DNA from: Thalassovita sp.
Lineage (GTDB): Bacteria > Pseudomonadota > Alphaproteobacteria > Rhodobacterales > Rhodobacteraceae
Assembly (NCBI GenBank): GCA_029212905.1
Contig: JARGPB010000014.1
Coordinates: 1 to 64,000 of the forward strand
Length of the DNA: 64,000 bases
Direction: 5' to 3'
The notes beneath the pieces were generated by a model. It had not been told where the DNA came from. It did no database searches and saw only the letters and a program-made list of their open reading frames with translations. Both the position numbers and the translations under genes were made by a program. This document shows positions 7,009 to 15,817 of the stretch, piece by piece. Each line of letters starts with the position of its first letter. The first letter of the stretch is position 1.

Positions 7009-7890
7009 ATGATCGCAGCCATACCTTTCCCGCAGATTTCACCCGAGATTTTCTCGATTTCCCTGTTCGGAATCGAATTCGCCCTGCGTTGGTACGCGCT
7101 GGCCTATATCTCGGGCATCCTGATCGGCTGGAGAATCGTCCTGGCCGCCATCCGTCGCCCAAACCTGTGGCGCGCTGATGCCCCGATGACCGCCGCCCAG
7201 GTCGAGGACCTGCTAAGCTGGATGATTCTGGGCATCATTCTGGGGGGGCGGCTGGGTTTCGTGCTGTTTTACCGCCCCGGATATTACCTGGATCACCCCG
7301 GTGACATCCTAAAAGTCTGGGAGGGCGGCATGTCCTTTCACGGTGGTTTCCTGGGTGTGGTCATCGCAGCGCTGATCTTTACCGCGCGCCACCGCATTCC
7401 GCGCCTGTCCACCGGCGACCTGCTGGCGCTGGCGGTGCCCACCGGGCTGATGCTGGGCCGGATCGCCAACTTCATCAACGCCGAGCTGTGGGGACGCCCG
7501 ACCACCGTGCCATGGGGCGTGGTTTTCCCCGGCCCCTCGGCTCAGGCATGCGAGGACATCATTGGCCTGTGCGCGCGCCACCCCTCGCAGCTCTACGAGG
7601 CTGCGCTCGAAGGGATCGTGCTGGGGACGCTCTTGCTGTGGCTGGCCTTCCGCCGTGGCGCACTAAAAAGGCCCGGCCTGATCATGGGCCTGTTTCTGAT
7701 TGGCTATGGTGCGGCCCGCGTCATCGTCGAGCATTTCCGCCAGGCTGATGATCAATTCATCTCGGTCGACAACCCTCTGGGGCATGTGCTGCGTCTGGGT
7801 GATGTCGGTTTGAGCATGGGGCAGCTTCTGTCGCTGCCAATGATCGCAGTGGGCCTTGGGTTTGCTTTCTATGCACGGCGGGTAAAATGA
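7009..7890 (+). CDS. lgt: Prolipoprotein diacylglyceryl transferase
   Basis: Lgt transfers diacylglycerol from phosphatidylglycerol to the lipobox cysteine of prolipoproteins in the inner membrane. The 293-residue protein has about seven membrane helices. Hallmarks are the essential HGG loop (SFHGGFLGVV, about 108-117) and the Lgt signature GRIANFINAELWGRPT (about 157-172). The 3' end overlaps the start of the next gene by 4 bases (ATGA), so lgt, the methyltransferase gene and pgeF probably form one operon. Confidence 0.93.
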   Translation: MIAAIPFPQISPEIFSISLFGIEFALRWYALAYISGILIGWRIVLAAIRRPNLWRADAPMTAAQVEDLLSWMILGIILGGRLGFVLFYRPGYYLDHPGDILKVWEGGMSFHGGFLGVVIAALIFTARHRIPRLSTGDLLALAVPTGLMLGRIANFINAELWGRPTTVPWGVVFPGPSAQACEDIIGLCARHPSQLYEAALEGIVLGTLLLWLAFRRGALKRPGLIMGLFLIGYGAARVIVEHFRQADDQFISVDNPLGHVLRLGDVGLSMGQLLSLPMIAVGLGFAFYARRVK

Positions 7891-8945
7891 CGCTGACCGA
7901 CCATCTGCTGACCCGTATCCGCCGCACCGGGCCGCTGACAATCGCGGATTACATGGCTGAATGCCTGCTGCACCCGGCCCTTGGCTATTACACCACGCGT
8001 GATCCGCTGGGCGCGGCTGGCGATTTCACCACAGCACCGGAAATCAGCCAGATGTTCGGCGAGTTGATCGGACTGTCGCTGGCGCAATGCTGGCTGGACC
8101 AAGGCGCGCCCGAACCGTTCATCCTGGCCGAGGCCGGACCCGGTCGCGGAACCCTGATGGCCGACATCCTGCGCGCCACCCGCGCGGTCCCTGGTTTCCA
8201 CGATGCCATGCGCCTGCATCTGATCGAGGCCTCGCCCACCCTGCGCACCGCTCAGTCCGAGCGGCTATCGCAATACGGACCCGTATGGCTGGATGATATC
8301 ACCGCGCTCCCTTCGGGGCCCCTGTTCTTTGTCGCAAACGAGTTTTTCGACGCCCTGCCCATCCGTCAATTCGTCCGCGACGGCGACTCGTGGCACGAAC
8401 GCCGCGTCACCGAAACCGATGGCCAGCTAAGCTTTGCCCTGACCGATGCCACCCCCATCGCGGCGCTGGACGACCGACTAAGCGATACCAAAGACGGCGA
8501 CCTGATCGAAACCTGCGCACCGGCCACCGCGATCTCGGCCCAGATAGGCGCGCGGATTGCTCAACACGGAGGCGCCGCGCTGATCGTGGACTATGGCGAT
8601 TGGCGCAGCCTGGGCGACACGCTGCAAGCCCTGCATAAACACCAGCACTCGGACCCGCTGGACAACCCCGGACAAGCAGACCTGACCGCCCATGTCGATT
8701 TCGAGGCGCTCGCGATTGCTGTGCCGTGCAAATACACCCGTCTCACCGCGCAAGGCGTATTTCTGGAACGGCTGGGTATCACCCAACGCGCGCAGACACT
8801 TGCTCAACAGCTTAGCGGTCCGGCGCTGGACAGCCTGGTCGCCGCACATCGGCGCTTGACGCACCCATCGGAAATGGGGACGCTCTTCAAGGTGATCGGG
8901 CTCTATCCCGATGGACAGAATCCCCCACCCGGACTGGAGCCGTGA
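7887..8945 (+). CDS. Class I SAM-dependent methyltransferase, MidA/NDUFAF7 family
   Basis: The 352-residue protein shows the COG1565 layout: N-terminal ADYMAECLLHPALGYYTTRDPLGAAGDF, the SAM-binding LAEAGPGRGTLMADIL (about 77-92), and VANEFFDALPIRQF around 150. Mitochondrial NDUFAF7 dimethylates an Arg of complex I subunit NDUFS2; bacterial homologues may do the same for NuoD, but this is not proven. It overlaps lgt by 4 bases and is followed closely by pgeF, an arrangement seen in many alphaproteobacteria. Confidence 0.85.
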   Translation: MTLTDHLLTRIRRTGPLTIADYMAECLLHPALGYYTTRDPLGAAGDFTTAPEISQMFGELIGLSLAQCWLDQGAPEPFILAEAGPGRGTLMADILRATRAVPGFHDAMRLHLIEASPTLRTAQSERLSQYGPVWLDDITALPSGPLFFVANEFFDALPIRQFVRDGDSWHERRVTETDGQLSFALTDATPIAALDDRLSDTKDGDLIETCAPATAISAQIGARIAQHGGAALIVDYGDWRSLGDTLQALHKHQHSDPLDNPGQADLTAHVDFEALAIAVPCKYTRLTAQGVFLERLGITQRAQTLAQQLSGPALDSLVAAHRRLTHPSEMGTLFKVIGLYPDGQNPPPGLEP

Positions 8946-8952
8946 GAGAAGC

Positions 8953-9708
8953 ATGACGCTTGAAATCCTCAAATCTGATTTGCTGCGTGGCGCCCAGCAT
9001 GGGTTCTTCACCCGCAAGGGCGGCGCGTCTTCGGGGATTTTTTCCGGTCTGAACTGCGGGTTCGGCTCGTCCGACCAACGCGAGATCGTGTCGATCAACC
9101 GGACGCGTGTTGCACGCGCAATGAATGTCCCTGACGCCAGCCTTGTGACCATCCATCAGACTCATTCCCCCGATGTCCAGATCATCACCGACCCCGCGCA
9201 GGAAACAAATCCCGCCGACGCGATGGTCACGAATGTGCCCGGCATTGCACTGGGGATTCTGACCGCTGATTGCCAGCCGATCTTGTTTTCTGACCCTCAG
9301 GCCGGCGTCGTTGGTGCCGCCCACGCAGGGTGGCGCGGGGCGCGGGACGGCGTTCTGGGCAATACACTGGCCGCGATGGAATCGCTGGGGGCGTCGCGTC
9401 ACAACATCAAAGCAGCCGTCGGCCCCAGCATCAGCCAGCGCGCCTATGAGGTCGGCCCCGAGTTCTTTGATGACTTCCTTCTACAGGACATGGACAACGC
9501 CCGCTTCTTTGCGGATGGCAAGGACGATCGGATGATGTTTGATCTGCCGTCGTATGGCCTGCACCGCCTGCGCGAAGCTGGTGTGGGCGAGGCGGAATGG
9601 ATAGGGCACTGCACCTACTCGGACCCTGCCCGCTTCTTCTCCTATCGGCGGACCACACATGCAGGCGAGGCCGACTATGGCCGCCTGATCTCGGTCATTC
9701 GCCTATAA
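8953..9708 (+). CDS. pgeF: Peptidoglycan editing factor PgeF (YfiH / laccase-domain family)
   Basis: The 251-residue protein carries the YfiH metal and active-site motifs GILTADCQPILFSD (Cys) and GAAHAGWRGARDGVL (His), plus the C-terminal HCTYSDPARFFSYRR. In E. coli, PgeF removes muropeptide precursors carrying L-Ser in place of L-Ala; older annotations call the family polyphenol oxidase. ATG 8953 is chosen because GAGAGAAG precedes it and the homologous N-terminus (LEILKSDLL, then HGFFTRKGG) starts there; an in-frame ATG at 8911 would overlap the upstream gene. Confidence 0.85.
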   Translation: MTLEILKSDLLRGAQHGFFTRKGGASSGIFSGLNCGFGSSDQREIVSINRTRVARAMNVPDASLVTIHQTHSPDVQIITDPAQETNPADAMVTNVPGIALGILTADCQPILFSDPQAGVVGAAHAGWRGARDGVLGNTLAAMESLGASRHNIKAAVGPSISQRAYEVGPEFFDDFLLQDMDNARFFADGKDDRMMFDLPSYGLHRLREAGVGEAEWIGHCTYSDPARFFSYRRTTHAGEADYGRLISVIRL

Positions 9709-9832
9709 GCACGCGGCGAGCCAGCGCCACATTTGTTCCCCATTGTGACAAAGCTCACGCCCAAACAATGCCGCATTGGGCGCGCAAATTGTTTCCAGAA
9801 CAATAGAAATGTTGAGAGCTGGAGCACCCAAA

Positions 9833-9976
9833 ATGGCCCGCAAACAGAAACGCTGGATGAAATTCGTAATCGAAACGTCGAAGTCCGACATGCCAGCCAT
9901 GCCATGGGCACGCGCGAAACGCGCTGCCAAGGCGGTCGCGCCACAGCCTCAGCCCCTGAAACGCCGCGTGGGATAA
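9833..9976 (+). CDS. Small basic conserved-type protein, 47 residues
   Basis: A 47-residue, strongly basic frame begins MARKQKRWMKFVIET, continues with SDMPAMPWARAKRAA, and ends in LKRRVG. GGAG precedes the ATG by 10 bases and a good terminator follows, making a compact single-gene unit. Short proteins with the RKxKRWM...MPAMPWAR pattern are familiar from Rhodobacterales genomes, as I recall, but have no known function. The positive charge suggests nucleic-acid or ribosome contact; this is inference. Confidence 0.55.
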   Translation: MARKQKRWMKFVIETSKSDMPAMPWARAKRAAKAVAPQPQPLKRRVG

Positions 9977-10014
9977 TCCACGCCAGACAGAATCAATGCG
10001 CCCAAGTGAGACTA

Positions 10015-10044
10015 TGGCCGCCCTTTGGGGCGGTCACTTTTTTC
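10015..10044 (+). terminator. Rho-independent terminator after the 47-residue ORF
   Basis: A GGCCGCCC-TTT-GGGGCGGTC hairpin followed by ACTTTTTTC ends the small transcription unit. From here to 10257 about 210 bp hold no gene; a TTGACA at 10143-10148 may be part of the promoter of the Hint-domain gene. Confidence 0.7.
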
Positions 10045-10257
10045 ACACGCCGCGAAAACGTCCCGCATGTTTCGCAGCCGGAAACAATCACGGTTCAAGG
10101 CAGCAATTCACGCGCAAAGCAGGACACAATAGATTGAAATCTTTGACAATACCCTGTGCCATAAGGCATTATTTCCTAACTAGCAGATGGAAACCTGTCC
10201 TTCTGTCGTTGTCGGTGGGGGCCGACGCGGATGTGACGAACCTAAATAGGTGCGTTC

Positions 10258-11013
10258 ATGAATAAGTTTGCCCCCGTGTACGACACGGTCGCTCGTCCTT
10301 CTCTTTCTGGTCGTCCCCTTCCGGGCGTCGCGCAACAGCGGCCTGGCATGTCGCGTCGGTTCGACATCGCCTATCTGTGCGACGACGGCTCACCCGAATT
10401 CCGGCAGATCATTGCCCCGTCGCTTCCGTCGTTTGAGGCCGCCTTCTCGGCCTTTGGACGCGGGCTGTTGATCAACACCGTCGAAGGCCCCTGCGCCATC
10501 GAAGACCTGCAACCCGGTATGCGTGTCGAAACCCAGGAATACGGCGCCCTTCCGGTGAAGTGGATCGGGTCGATGCAAGTCATTCCCAACGTGCCAGCCG
10601 ATCGGCCCGAGCTTTCCAAACTGGTGCGAATCATGGCGGATCGGTTTGGAATCGGTCGGCCCGTGGTGGATATGATCCTGGGGCCGGGCGCCCGCCTGTT
10701 GCAGGGGGATGGATCCGACGCCACCTATGTCCCCGCCAAGGACATCGTGGATGGGGACGGGGTGTTTCAACTGACACCGCCCGCGCCCACACGCGTCTAT
10801 CACATCGTTCTGCCGCGTCAGGCAACGATTCTGGCTGGTGGGTTGCAGTTGGAATCCTATCACCCCGGCGCGCACAAAGCAGAATTGTTGGGCCCCGAGA
10901 TGCTACGGCAATATCTCAGCCTGTTTCCTCAGATGACGAACCTGTCTGGATTTGGACCGATGGCCCATCCGTGCAGCGATGACGCGCGTAAACTGCACGC
11001 CCACCTGTACTAA
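10258..11013 (+). CDS. Hint (hedgehog/intein)-domain protein
   Basis: The 251-residue protein contains a Hint-type domain beginning around residue 62: GRGLLINTVEGPCAIEDLQPGMRVET, then PVKWIGSMQV and ILGPGARLL. Standalone Hint proteins of this class are abundant in Rhodobacterales and are often linked to surface or secreted proteins. The usual nucleophile Cys/Ser at the start of a Hint domain is not obvious here (FSAFGRG precedes the conserved block), so self-processing is uncertain. It is convergent with the Lrp-type regulator, with only 7 bp between the stops. Confidence 0.75.
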   Translation: MNKFAPVYDTVARPSLSGRPLPGVAQQRPGMSRRFDIAYLCDDGSPEFRQIIAPSLPSFEAAFSAFGRGLLINTVEGPCAIEDLQPGMRVETQEYGALPVKWIGSMQVIPNVPADRPELSKLVRIMADRFGIGRPVVDMILGPGARLLQGDGSDATYVPAKDIVDGDGVFQLTPPAPTRVYHIVLPRQATILAGGLQLESYHPGAHKAELLGPEMLRQYLSLFPQMTNLSGFGPMAHPCSDDARKLHAHLY

Positions 11014-11020
11014 AGGGACC

Positions 11021-11521
11021 TCAGGCAGAGCGGCCCAGCCGCTCTTCCAGGACGTCAAAGGGCACGCCCGGATCGTCCTTGGCGCAGCGGATCACCAACG
11101 AGGTTTTTACGCTTCCAACGTTTTCGGCGGCGGTCAGCTGTTCGGTCAGGAACGACTGAAAGGTGCTCAGGTCAGGCGCCACGCATTTCAGGATGAAATC
11201 GACCTCGCCATTCAGCATGTGGCATTCACGAACCAGCGGCCATTCGCGGCACCGCTGCTCGAATGCGCTCAGATCGGCCTCGGCCTGGCTCTGTAGCCCG
11301 ACCATGGCAAAAACCTGCACCTCAAAGCCCAGCTCTCGCGAATCAACTTTGGCATGGTAGCCTTGGATAAAGCCCGCCTCCTCCAGCGTCCGCACACGGC
11401 GCAAGCAGGGCGGCGCCGAAATCCCGACGCGTTTGGCAAGTTCTACGTTGGTCATACGACCGTCCGCCTGAAGCTCGGCCAGTATTTTGCGATCAATGGG
11501 GTCAAGACGCGAGGTGGGCAT
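11021..11521 (-). CDS. Lrp/AsnC family transcriptional regulator
   Basis: The 166-residue protein has an N-terminal winged helix-turn-helix (LDPIDRKILAELQADGRM, then AKRVGISAPPCLRRVRTLEE, residues 6-50) and a C-terminal RAM effector-binding domain (about 70-150). It is divergent from trxB across 200 bp, a pairing I recall as common in Rhodobacterales. Likely an amino-acid-sensing regulator of itself and perhaps of neighbours; the ligand cannot be told from sequence. Confidence 0.88.
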   Translation of the reverse strand: MPTSRLDPIDRKILAELQADGRMTNVELAKRVGISAPPCLRRVRTLEEAGFIQGYHAKVDSRELGFEVQVFAMVGLQSQAEADLSAFEQRCREWPLVRECHMLNGEVDFILKCVAPDLSTFQSFLTEQLTAAENVGSVKTSLVIRCAKDDPGVPFDVLEERLGRSA

Positions 11522-11723
11522 AACTATCCTCCTATGGAACGGTTTCTTATATCACCCGCCCCGGACGCGCAATATTCTTTCGCCCTGCGGCAAGATAGTT
11601 TCACATTGAACCGCTTACCTGCCTAAATCCTGATCTCACTCAGATTGGTCCGCAGGGGGTTTTCGACAGGGCCAGTGGGGCTTATATGCAAAGCAACCTA
11701 AAACGCTGCGGAAAGAGGATGCC

Positions 11724-12665
11724 ATGGCCGAAACGCGACACACCAAGGTTCTGATCATTGGGTCTGGCCCTGCGGGCTATACGGCGGGGGTCTATGCCAG
11801 CCGCGCCATGCTTAGCCCTATTCTGGTTCAAGGGATCGAGCCCGGTGGCCAGCTGACCACCACCACCGAGGTCGAAAATTGGCCCGGTGAATCGGAAATC
11901 CAGGGCCCCGACCTGATGATCAAGATGCAGGACCACGCCAAGGCGATGGGCTGCGAAATCATTGGCGACATCATCAGCTCGCTCGACACGTCGAAACGCC
12001 CGTTTACCGCCGTGGGTGACAGCGGCACGATCTATACAGCCGACGCCGTCATTCTGGCCACCGGCGCCCGAGCCAAATGGCTGGGTCTGGACTCCGAGGA
12101 AGCCTATAAAGGGTTCGGTGTCTCGGCCTGCGCGACCTGCGACGGGTTCTTTTATCGCGGGCAGGAAATCGTGGTCATCGGCGGCGGCAACACCGCAGTC
12201 GAAGAAGCCCTGTTCCTGACCAACTTCGCCAGCAAGGTCACGCTGATCCACCGCCGCGACGAACTGCGCGCCGAAAAGATCCTGATCGACCGGCTGATGA
12301 AAAACGAAAAGATCACGCCGCTGTGGCACCATACCCTGGACGAGGTCGTCGGCGAGGATAACCCCAAAGGCGTCACCGGCGTTCGCGTCAAACATGTCGA
12401 AACCGGCGCGATCACCGAGATTCCCTGCAAGGGTGTTTTCGTCGCCATCGGCCACGCTCCCGCCAACGAGCTGATCAAGGACACGCTAGAGCTTCACAAC
12501 GGTGGCTACGTCTCTGTAAAGCCCGGCACGACCGAAACGTCGATCCCAGGCATCTTTGCTGCGGGTGATTTGACGGATCACAAATATCGCCAGGCCGTAA
12601 CCTCGGCCGGGATGGGCTGCATGGCCGCGCTGGATGCTGAACGCTTCCTAGCCGAACAAGACTGA
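11724..12665 (+). CDS. trxB: Thioredoxin-disulfide reductase
   Basis: The flavoenzyme uses NADPH to reduce thioredoxin. The 313-residue product has the FAD-binding GSGPAGYTAGVYASRA at residue 13, the redox motif SACATCDGFF (CATC, about 134-139), the NADPH-binding IGGGNTAVEEALFL (about 154-167) and the C-terminal GIFAAGDLTDHKYRQ. The start ATG 11724 has GAGGATGCC upstream. It stands alone between the divergent regulator and a strong terminator. Confidence 0.94.
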   Translation: MAETRHTKVLIIGSGPAGYTAGVYASRAMLSPILVQGIEPGGQLTTTTEVENWPGESEIQGPDLMIKMQDHAKAMGCEIIGDIISSLDTSKRPFTAVGDSGTIYTADAVILATGARAKWLGLDSEEAYKGFGVSACATCDGFFYRGQEIVVIGGGNTAVEEALFLTNFASKVTLIHRRDELRAEKILIDRLMKNEKITPLWHHTLDEVVGEDNPKGVTGVRVKHVETGAITEIPCKGVFVAIGHAPANELIKDTLELHNGGYVSVKPGTTETSIPGIFAAGDLTDHKYRQAVTSAGMGCMAALDAERFLAEQD

Positions 12666-12674
12666 CACGCAAAA

Positions 12675-12696
12675 GGGGGCTGCGGCCCCCTTTTTT
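12675..12696 (+). terminator. Rho-independent terminator of trxB
   Basis: The hairpin GGGGGC-TGCG-GCCCCC is followed by TTTTTT, starting about 10 bp after the trxB stop codon. Confidence 0.85.
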
Positions 12697-12807
12697 GCGC
12701 ACCGTGATCCACGTGATTTCACGTCGCTTGCGCCATTTCGGGCCGATATAGGCCATTTTTCACCGATTCAGCTCAGATTTTTCTTTGACGTCTAAACTTT
12801 TCATGTA

Positions 12808-12827
12808 TGTGTTCACCCGTGAACACA
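12808..12827. promoter_or_regulatory. Perfect palindrome upstream of the regulator-Sat-CysC fusion
   Basis: TGTGTTCACCCGTGAACACA consists of two 9-base arms and a 2-base spacer, ending 16 bases before the ATG at 12844. As the gene begins with a MarR-type DNA-binding domain, this is a good candidate for its own operator. Confidence 0.6.
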
Positions 12828-12843
12828 CTTTGAGTCGTACGCC

Positions 12844-14928
12844 ATGACCTCGCCCAAGACCAAATCCAACATTGCGGAAGAAGACCTGCTCTTCCGTCTC
12901 CTGCGCCAGCTCGACAAGGCGCCGGAGGCTTCGCAACGGTCTATCGCTACGGCGCTTGGCATCTCTCTCGGGGGGTTGAACACTCAGCTGCGCACAGCGG
13001 CCGAGGCCGGCTACATCAAAATCAGCGAACGCTCCGGTCCCGACAAACGCCAGCGCTTTGCCTATGCGATCACCACACGGGGAGCCGCCCAGAAGGCGCG
13101 GCTTACAGACCAGTTTCTGACCCGAAAACTCACCGAATACGACGCCTTGCACGCCGAACTTACGGGCACCTCCAGCGGCCTTATTCCTTTGAAAAGTAGG
13201 ATAAAATTCATGCAAAACAACCTTGCTCCCATCCCTGAGCTTTATGTTTCCTATGACTCGTCTCAGAAACTGAAGGTCGAAGCGGCCGACCTGATCAGCT
13301 GGGATCTGACCCCGCGTCAGATCTGTGACCTGGAACTGCTGATGAACGGCGGTTTTAACCCGCTAAAGGGCTTCTTGACCGAGGAAGACTATAACGGCGT
13401 TGTTGAAAACATGCGTCTGGCCGATGGCAGCCTCTGGCCCATGCCGATCAACCTGGATGTCTCGGAAGAGTTCGCCTCAAAGCTGGAAATCGGCCAGGAC
13501 ATCGCCCTGCGCGACCAAGAAGGCGTGATCCTGGGCACCATGACCGTCACCGACCGCTGGGAACCGAACAAAGCGAAAGAGGCCGAGAAGGTCTTTGGCG
13601 CCGATGATCTGGCCCACCCCGCTGTGAACTACCTGCACAACCAGGCTGGCAAGATCTATCTGGGTGGCCCGATTGTTGGCATCCAACAGCCCGTGCACTA
13701 TGATTTCAAAGCCCGCCGCGACACACCGAACGAGCTGCGCGCCTATTTCCGCAAACTGGGTTGGCGCAAGATTGTGGCCTTCCAAACCCGCAACCCGCTG
13801 CACCGTGCGCACCAGGAACTGACCTTCCGTGCCGCCCGCGAAGCCCAGGCTAACCTGCTGATCCACCCCGTTGTCGGCCTGACCAAACCCGGCGACGTCG
13901 ATCACTTTACCCGCGTCCGCTGCTACGAGGCCGTTCTGGACAAATACCCCCAGTCGACCACCACCATGTCGCTGCTGAACCTGGCCATGCGGATGGCTGG
14001 CCCGCGCGAGGCCGTCTGGCACGGTCTGATCCGCGCCAACCACGGCTGTACCCACATCATCATTGGCCGCGATCACGCGGGTCCGGGCAAAAACTCGGCA
14101 GGCGAAGATTTCTACGGCCCCTATGACGCTCAGGAATTGTTCCGCGCGCACGCCGATGAAATGGGCATCGAAATGGTCGATTTCAAACACATGGTCTATG
14201 TGCAGGAACGCGCCCAGTACGAACCCAACGATGAAATCGAAGATCGTGACAATGTCACCATCCTGAACATCTCGGGCACCGAACTGCGCCGTCGCCTGCG
14301 TGAAGGCCTGGAAATCCCCGAGTGGTTCTCGTTCCCCGAAGTGGTGAATGAACTGCGCCGCACTTCGCCTCCACGTGCGAAACAGGGTTTCACTGTGTTC
14401 TTCACCGGCCTTTCGGGTTCGGGCAAGTCCACCATCGCCAACGCGCTGATGGTCAAGCTGATGGAAATGGGCGGTCGCCCCGTCACCCTGCTGGACGGCG
14501 ACGTCGTGCGTAAGCACCTCTCGTCCGAGCTGGGCTTCTCCAAAGAGCACCGCGACATCAACATCCAGCGGATCGGCTATGTTGCTTCTGAGATCACCAA
14601 GAACGGTGGTATCGCCATCTGTGCGCCCATCGCACCCTACACCGCGACCCGCCGCACTGTGCGTGAAATGATCGAGGCCTACGGCGCCTTCGTCGAGGTT
14701 CACGTCGCCACCAGCCTGGAAGAGTGCGAACGTCGCGACCGCAAAGGCCTGTACAAACTGGCCCGCGAAGGCAAGATCAAGGAATTCACCGGGATTTCCG
14801 ATCCCTATGAAACCCCCACCCATGCCGAGCTGGTCGTGGAAACCGAAAACGTGGACGTGGACAACTGTGCCCACCAGGTTCTGTTGAAACTGGAATCGAT
14901 GGGTCTGATCTCGGGCGCCTGGGCCTGA
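12844..14928 (+). CDS. MarR(EPS-type) DNA-binding domain fused to bifunctional ATP sulfurylase / APS kinase
   Basis: The 694-residue frame has three parts. Residues 1-105 form a winged helix of the MarR EPS-associated type (EEDLLFRLLRQL, SQRSIATALGISLGGLN, LTDQFLTRKLTEYDAL). Residues 123 to about 510 are ATP sulfurylase with the nucleotide-binding QTRNPLHRAH (314) and GRDHAGPG (408). The rest is APS kinase with P-loop GLSGSGKST (522). The enzyme converts sulfate to APS and PAPS. Homologous Sat-CysC proteins have about 570 residues and begin at the equivalent of Met123 (ATG 13210), which has AGTAGGA upstream, so a second shorter product is possible. The frame between the parts is open with no stop. 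Either this is a true fusion or two genes that lost a stop codon. Confidence 0.85.
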   Translation: MTSPKTKSNIAEEDLLFRLLRQLDKAPEASQRSIATALGISLGGLNTQLRTAAEAGYIKISERSGPDKRQRFAYAITTRGAAQKARLTDQFLTRKLTEYDALHAELTGTSSGLIPLKSRIKFMQNNLAPIPELYVSYDSSQKLKVEAADLISWDLTPRQICDLELLMNGGFNPLKGFLTEEDYNGVVENMRLADGSLWPMPINLDVSEEFASKLEIGQDIALRDQEGVILGTMTVTDRWEPNKAKEAEKVFGADDLAHPAVNYLHNQAGKIYLGGPIVGIQQPVHYDFKARRDTPNELRAYFRKLGWRKIVAFQTRNPLHRAHQELTFRAAREAQANLLIHPVVGLTKPGDVDHFTRVRCYEAVLDKYPQSTTTMSLLNLAMRMAGPREAVWHGLIRANHGCTHIIIGRDHAGPGKNSAGEDFYGPYDAQELFRAHADEMGIEMVDFKHMVYVQERAQYEPNDEIEDRDNVTILNISGTELRRRLREGLEIPEWFSFPEVVNELRRTSPPRAKQGFTVFFTGLSGSGKSTIANALMVKLMEMGGRPVTLLDGDVVRKHLSSELGFSKEHRDINIQRIGYVASEITKNGGIAICAPIAPYTATRRTVREMIEAYGAFVEVHVATSLEECERRDRKGLYKLAREGKIKEFTGISDPYETPTHAELVVETENVDVDNCAHQVLLKLESMGLISGAWA

Positions 14929-14959
14929 TTTCGGCCTGTTCCCGACCACATGAAACAAA

Positions 14960-14990
14960 AACGCCCCGCCAAATTGGTGGGGCGTTTTGC
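14960..14990 (+). terminator. Rho-independent terminator of the Sat-CysC gene
   Basis: The inverted repeat AACGCCCCGCC / GGTGGGGCGTT with loop AAATT is followed by TTG, 30 bp after the stop codon. It may also serve the convergent DUF1150 gene. Confidence 0.75.
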
Positions 14991-15012
14991 GTTTGCGTCG
15001 GTGTGATCTGCG

Positions 15013-15240
15013 TTAGTGGACAGCCACCGGCGCCAGATCATGCTGGCGCGCCAGAACAAAGGCCAGCTTGCGGTCCTTAACCAGCGCCAGACGTTCACCA
15101 TCGGGGCTGTGTACCGAATATACCGTCTGCTCGTCTCCGACCTGATCGCGCAGGTCCTCGGGCAAATCGGCGACATTCACCTGACGCACATAAACGATGC
15201 CATTCTCGCCATCCGCGCCGAAATCATACTTCGTATCCAT
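15013..15240 (-). CDS. DUF1150 family protein
   Basis: The 75-residue soluble protein matches DUF1150, a small alphaproteobacterial family usually found beside small heat-shock genes (VYVRQVNVADLPEDLRDQ, then YSVHSPDGERLALVKDR and a C-terminal FVLARQHDLAPV). Function is unknown. It starts 3 bp after the hsp20 stop and is surely co-transcribed with it, suggesting a stress-related role. Confidence 0.82.
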   Translation of the reverse strand: MDTKYDFGADGENGIVYVRQVNVADLPEDLRDQVGDEQTVYSVHSPDGERLALVKDRKLAFVLARQHDLAPVAVH

Positions 15241-15243
15241 GAC

Positions 15244-15657
15244 TTACCCCTTTTTGATGTTGATCGTTTGCACGACTGTTTCGGGCTGAGAGCGTGTCAG
15301 ATCGACATGCAGCAGACCGTTTTCCATCACGGCCTCGCCAACTTCGACCCCGTCGGCCAGCACGAAACTGCGCTGAAACTGTCGCGCCGCGATTCCACGA
15401 TGCAGATAGACGCGCCCGTCGGCATCGTCCCGTTGCCGCCCGCGGATCACCAGTTGCCGGTCCTCCAGCGTGATCGCCAGATCCTCTTCGGCAAAACCGG
15501 CCACGGCCAGCGTGATTCTGTAAGAGTTTTCCGAGGTTTGCTCGATATTAAAGGGCGGATAGCCCTCGTTGCCGGATTTGGCATTGCGTTCCAGCAGGCG
15601 TTCCAGCTGGTCAAACCCCAGCAAATACGGGTGCGACCCCAATGTAAGTTTCGTCAT
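15244..15657 (-). CDS. Hsp20/alpha-crystallin small heat-shock protein
   Basis: The ATP-independent holdase has 137 residues. The alpha-crystallin domain spans about 35-130, with YRITLAVAGFAEEDLAITLEDRQLVI-like strands, the RGIAARQFQRSF segment, and the C-terminal I-x-I-type motif (TINIKKG). The N-terminus LTLGSHPYLLGFDQLERLLER is characteristic of the alphaproteobacterial IbpA-like class. ATG 15657 is chosen because AAGGA precedes it and homologues start there; the frame is open 94 codons upstream, but that part antisense-overlaps the YdcH-like gene. Confidence 0.87.
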   Translation of the reverse strand: MTKLTLGSHPYLLGFDQLERLLERNAKSGNEGYPPFNIEQTSENSYRITLAVAGFAEEDLAITLEDRQLVIRGRQRDDADGRVYLHRGIAARQFQRSFVLADGVEVGEAVMENGLLHVDLTRSQPETVVQTINIKKG

Positions 15658-15817
15658 CGACACGTCCTTATGCGTAAGCGACAGTCCAAAAGCCGGGTCC
15701 CAAAGCAGGCAACCCGTTACATGAAATATGGGCATGGTGACGCAGCGGTGCAAGGGCTTTGCGAAACGCCGCCATTTCAGTATGTTAGAGACATAGCCAA
15801 CAATAAGAATCAGAGCC

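Noticed and set aside
13477..14958. 493-codon open frame antisense to Sat-CysC
   Set aside because: Complete overlap with a certain enzyme gene and low-complexity composition; a shadow frame.
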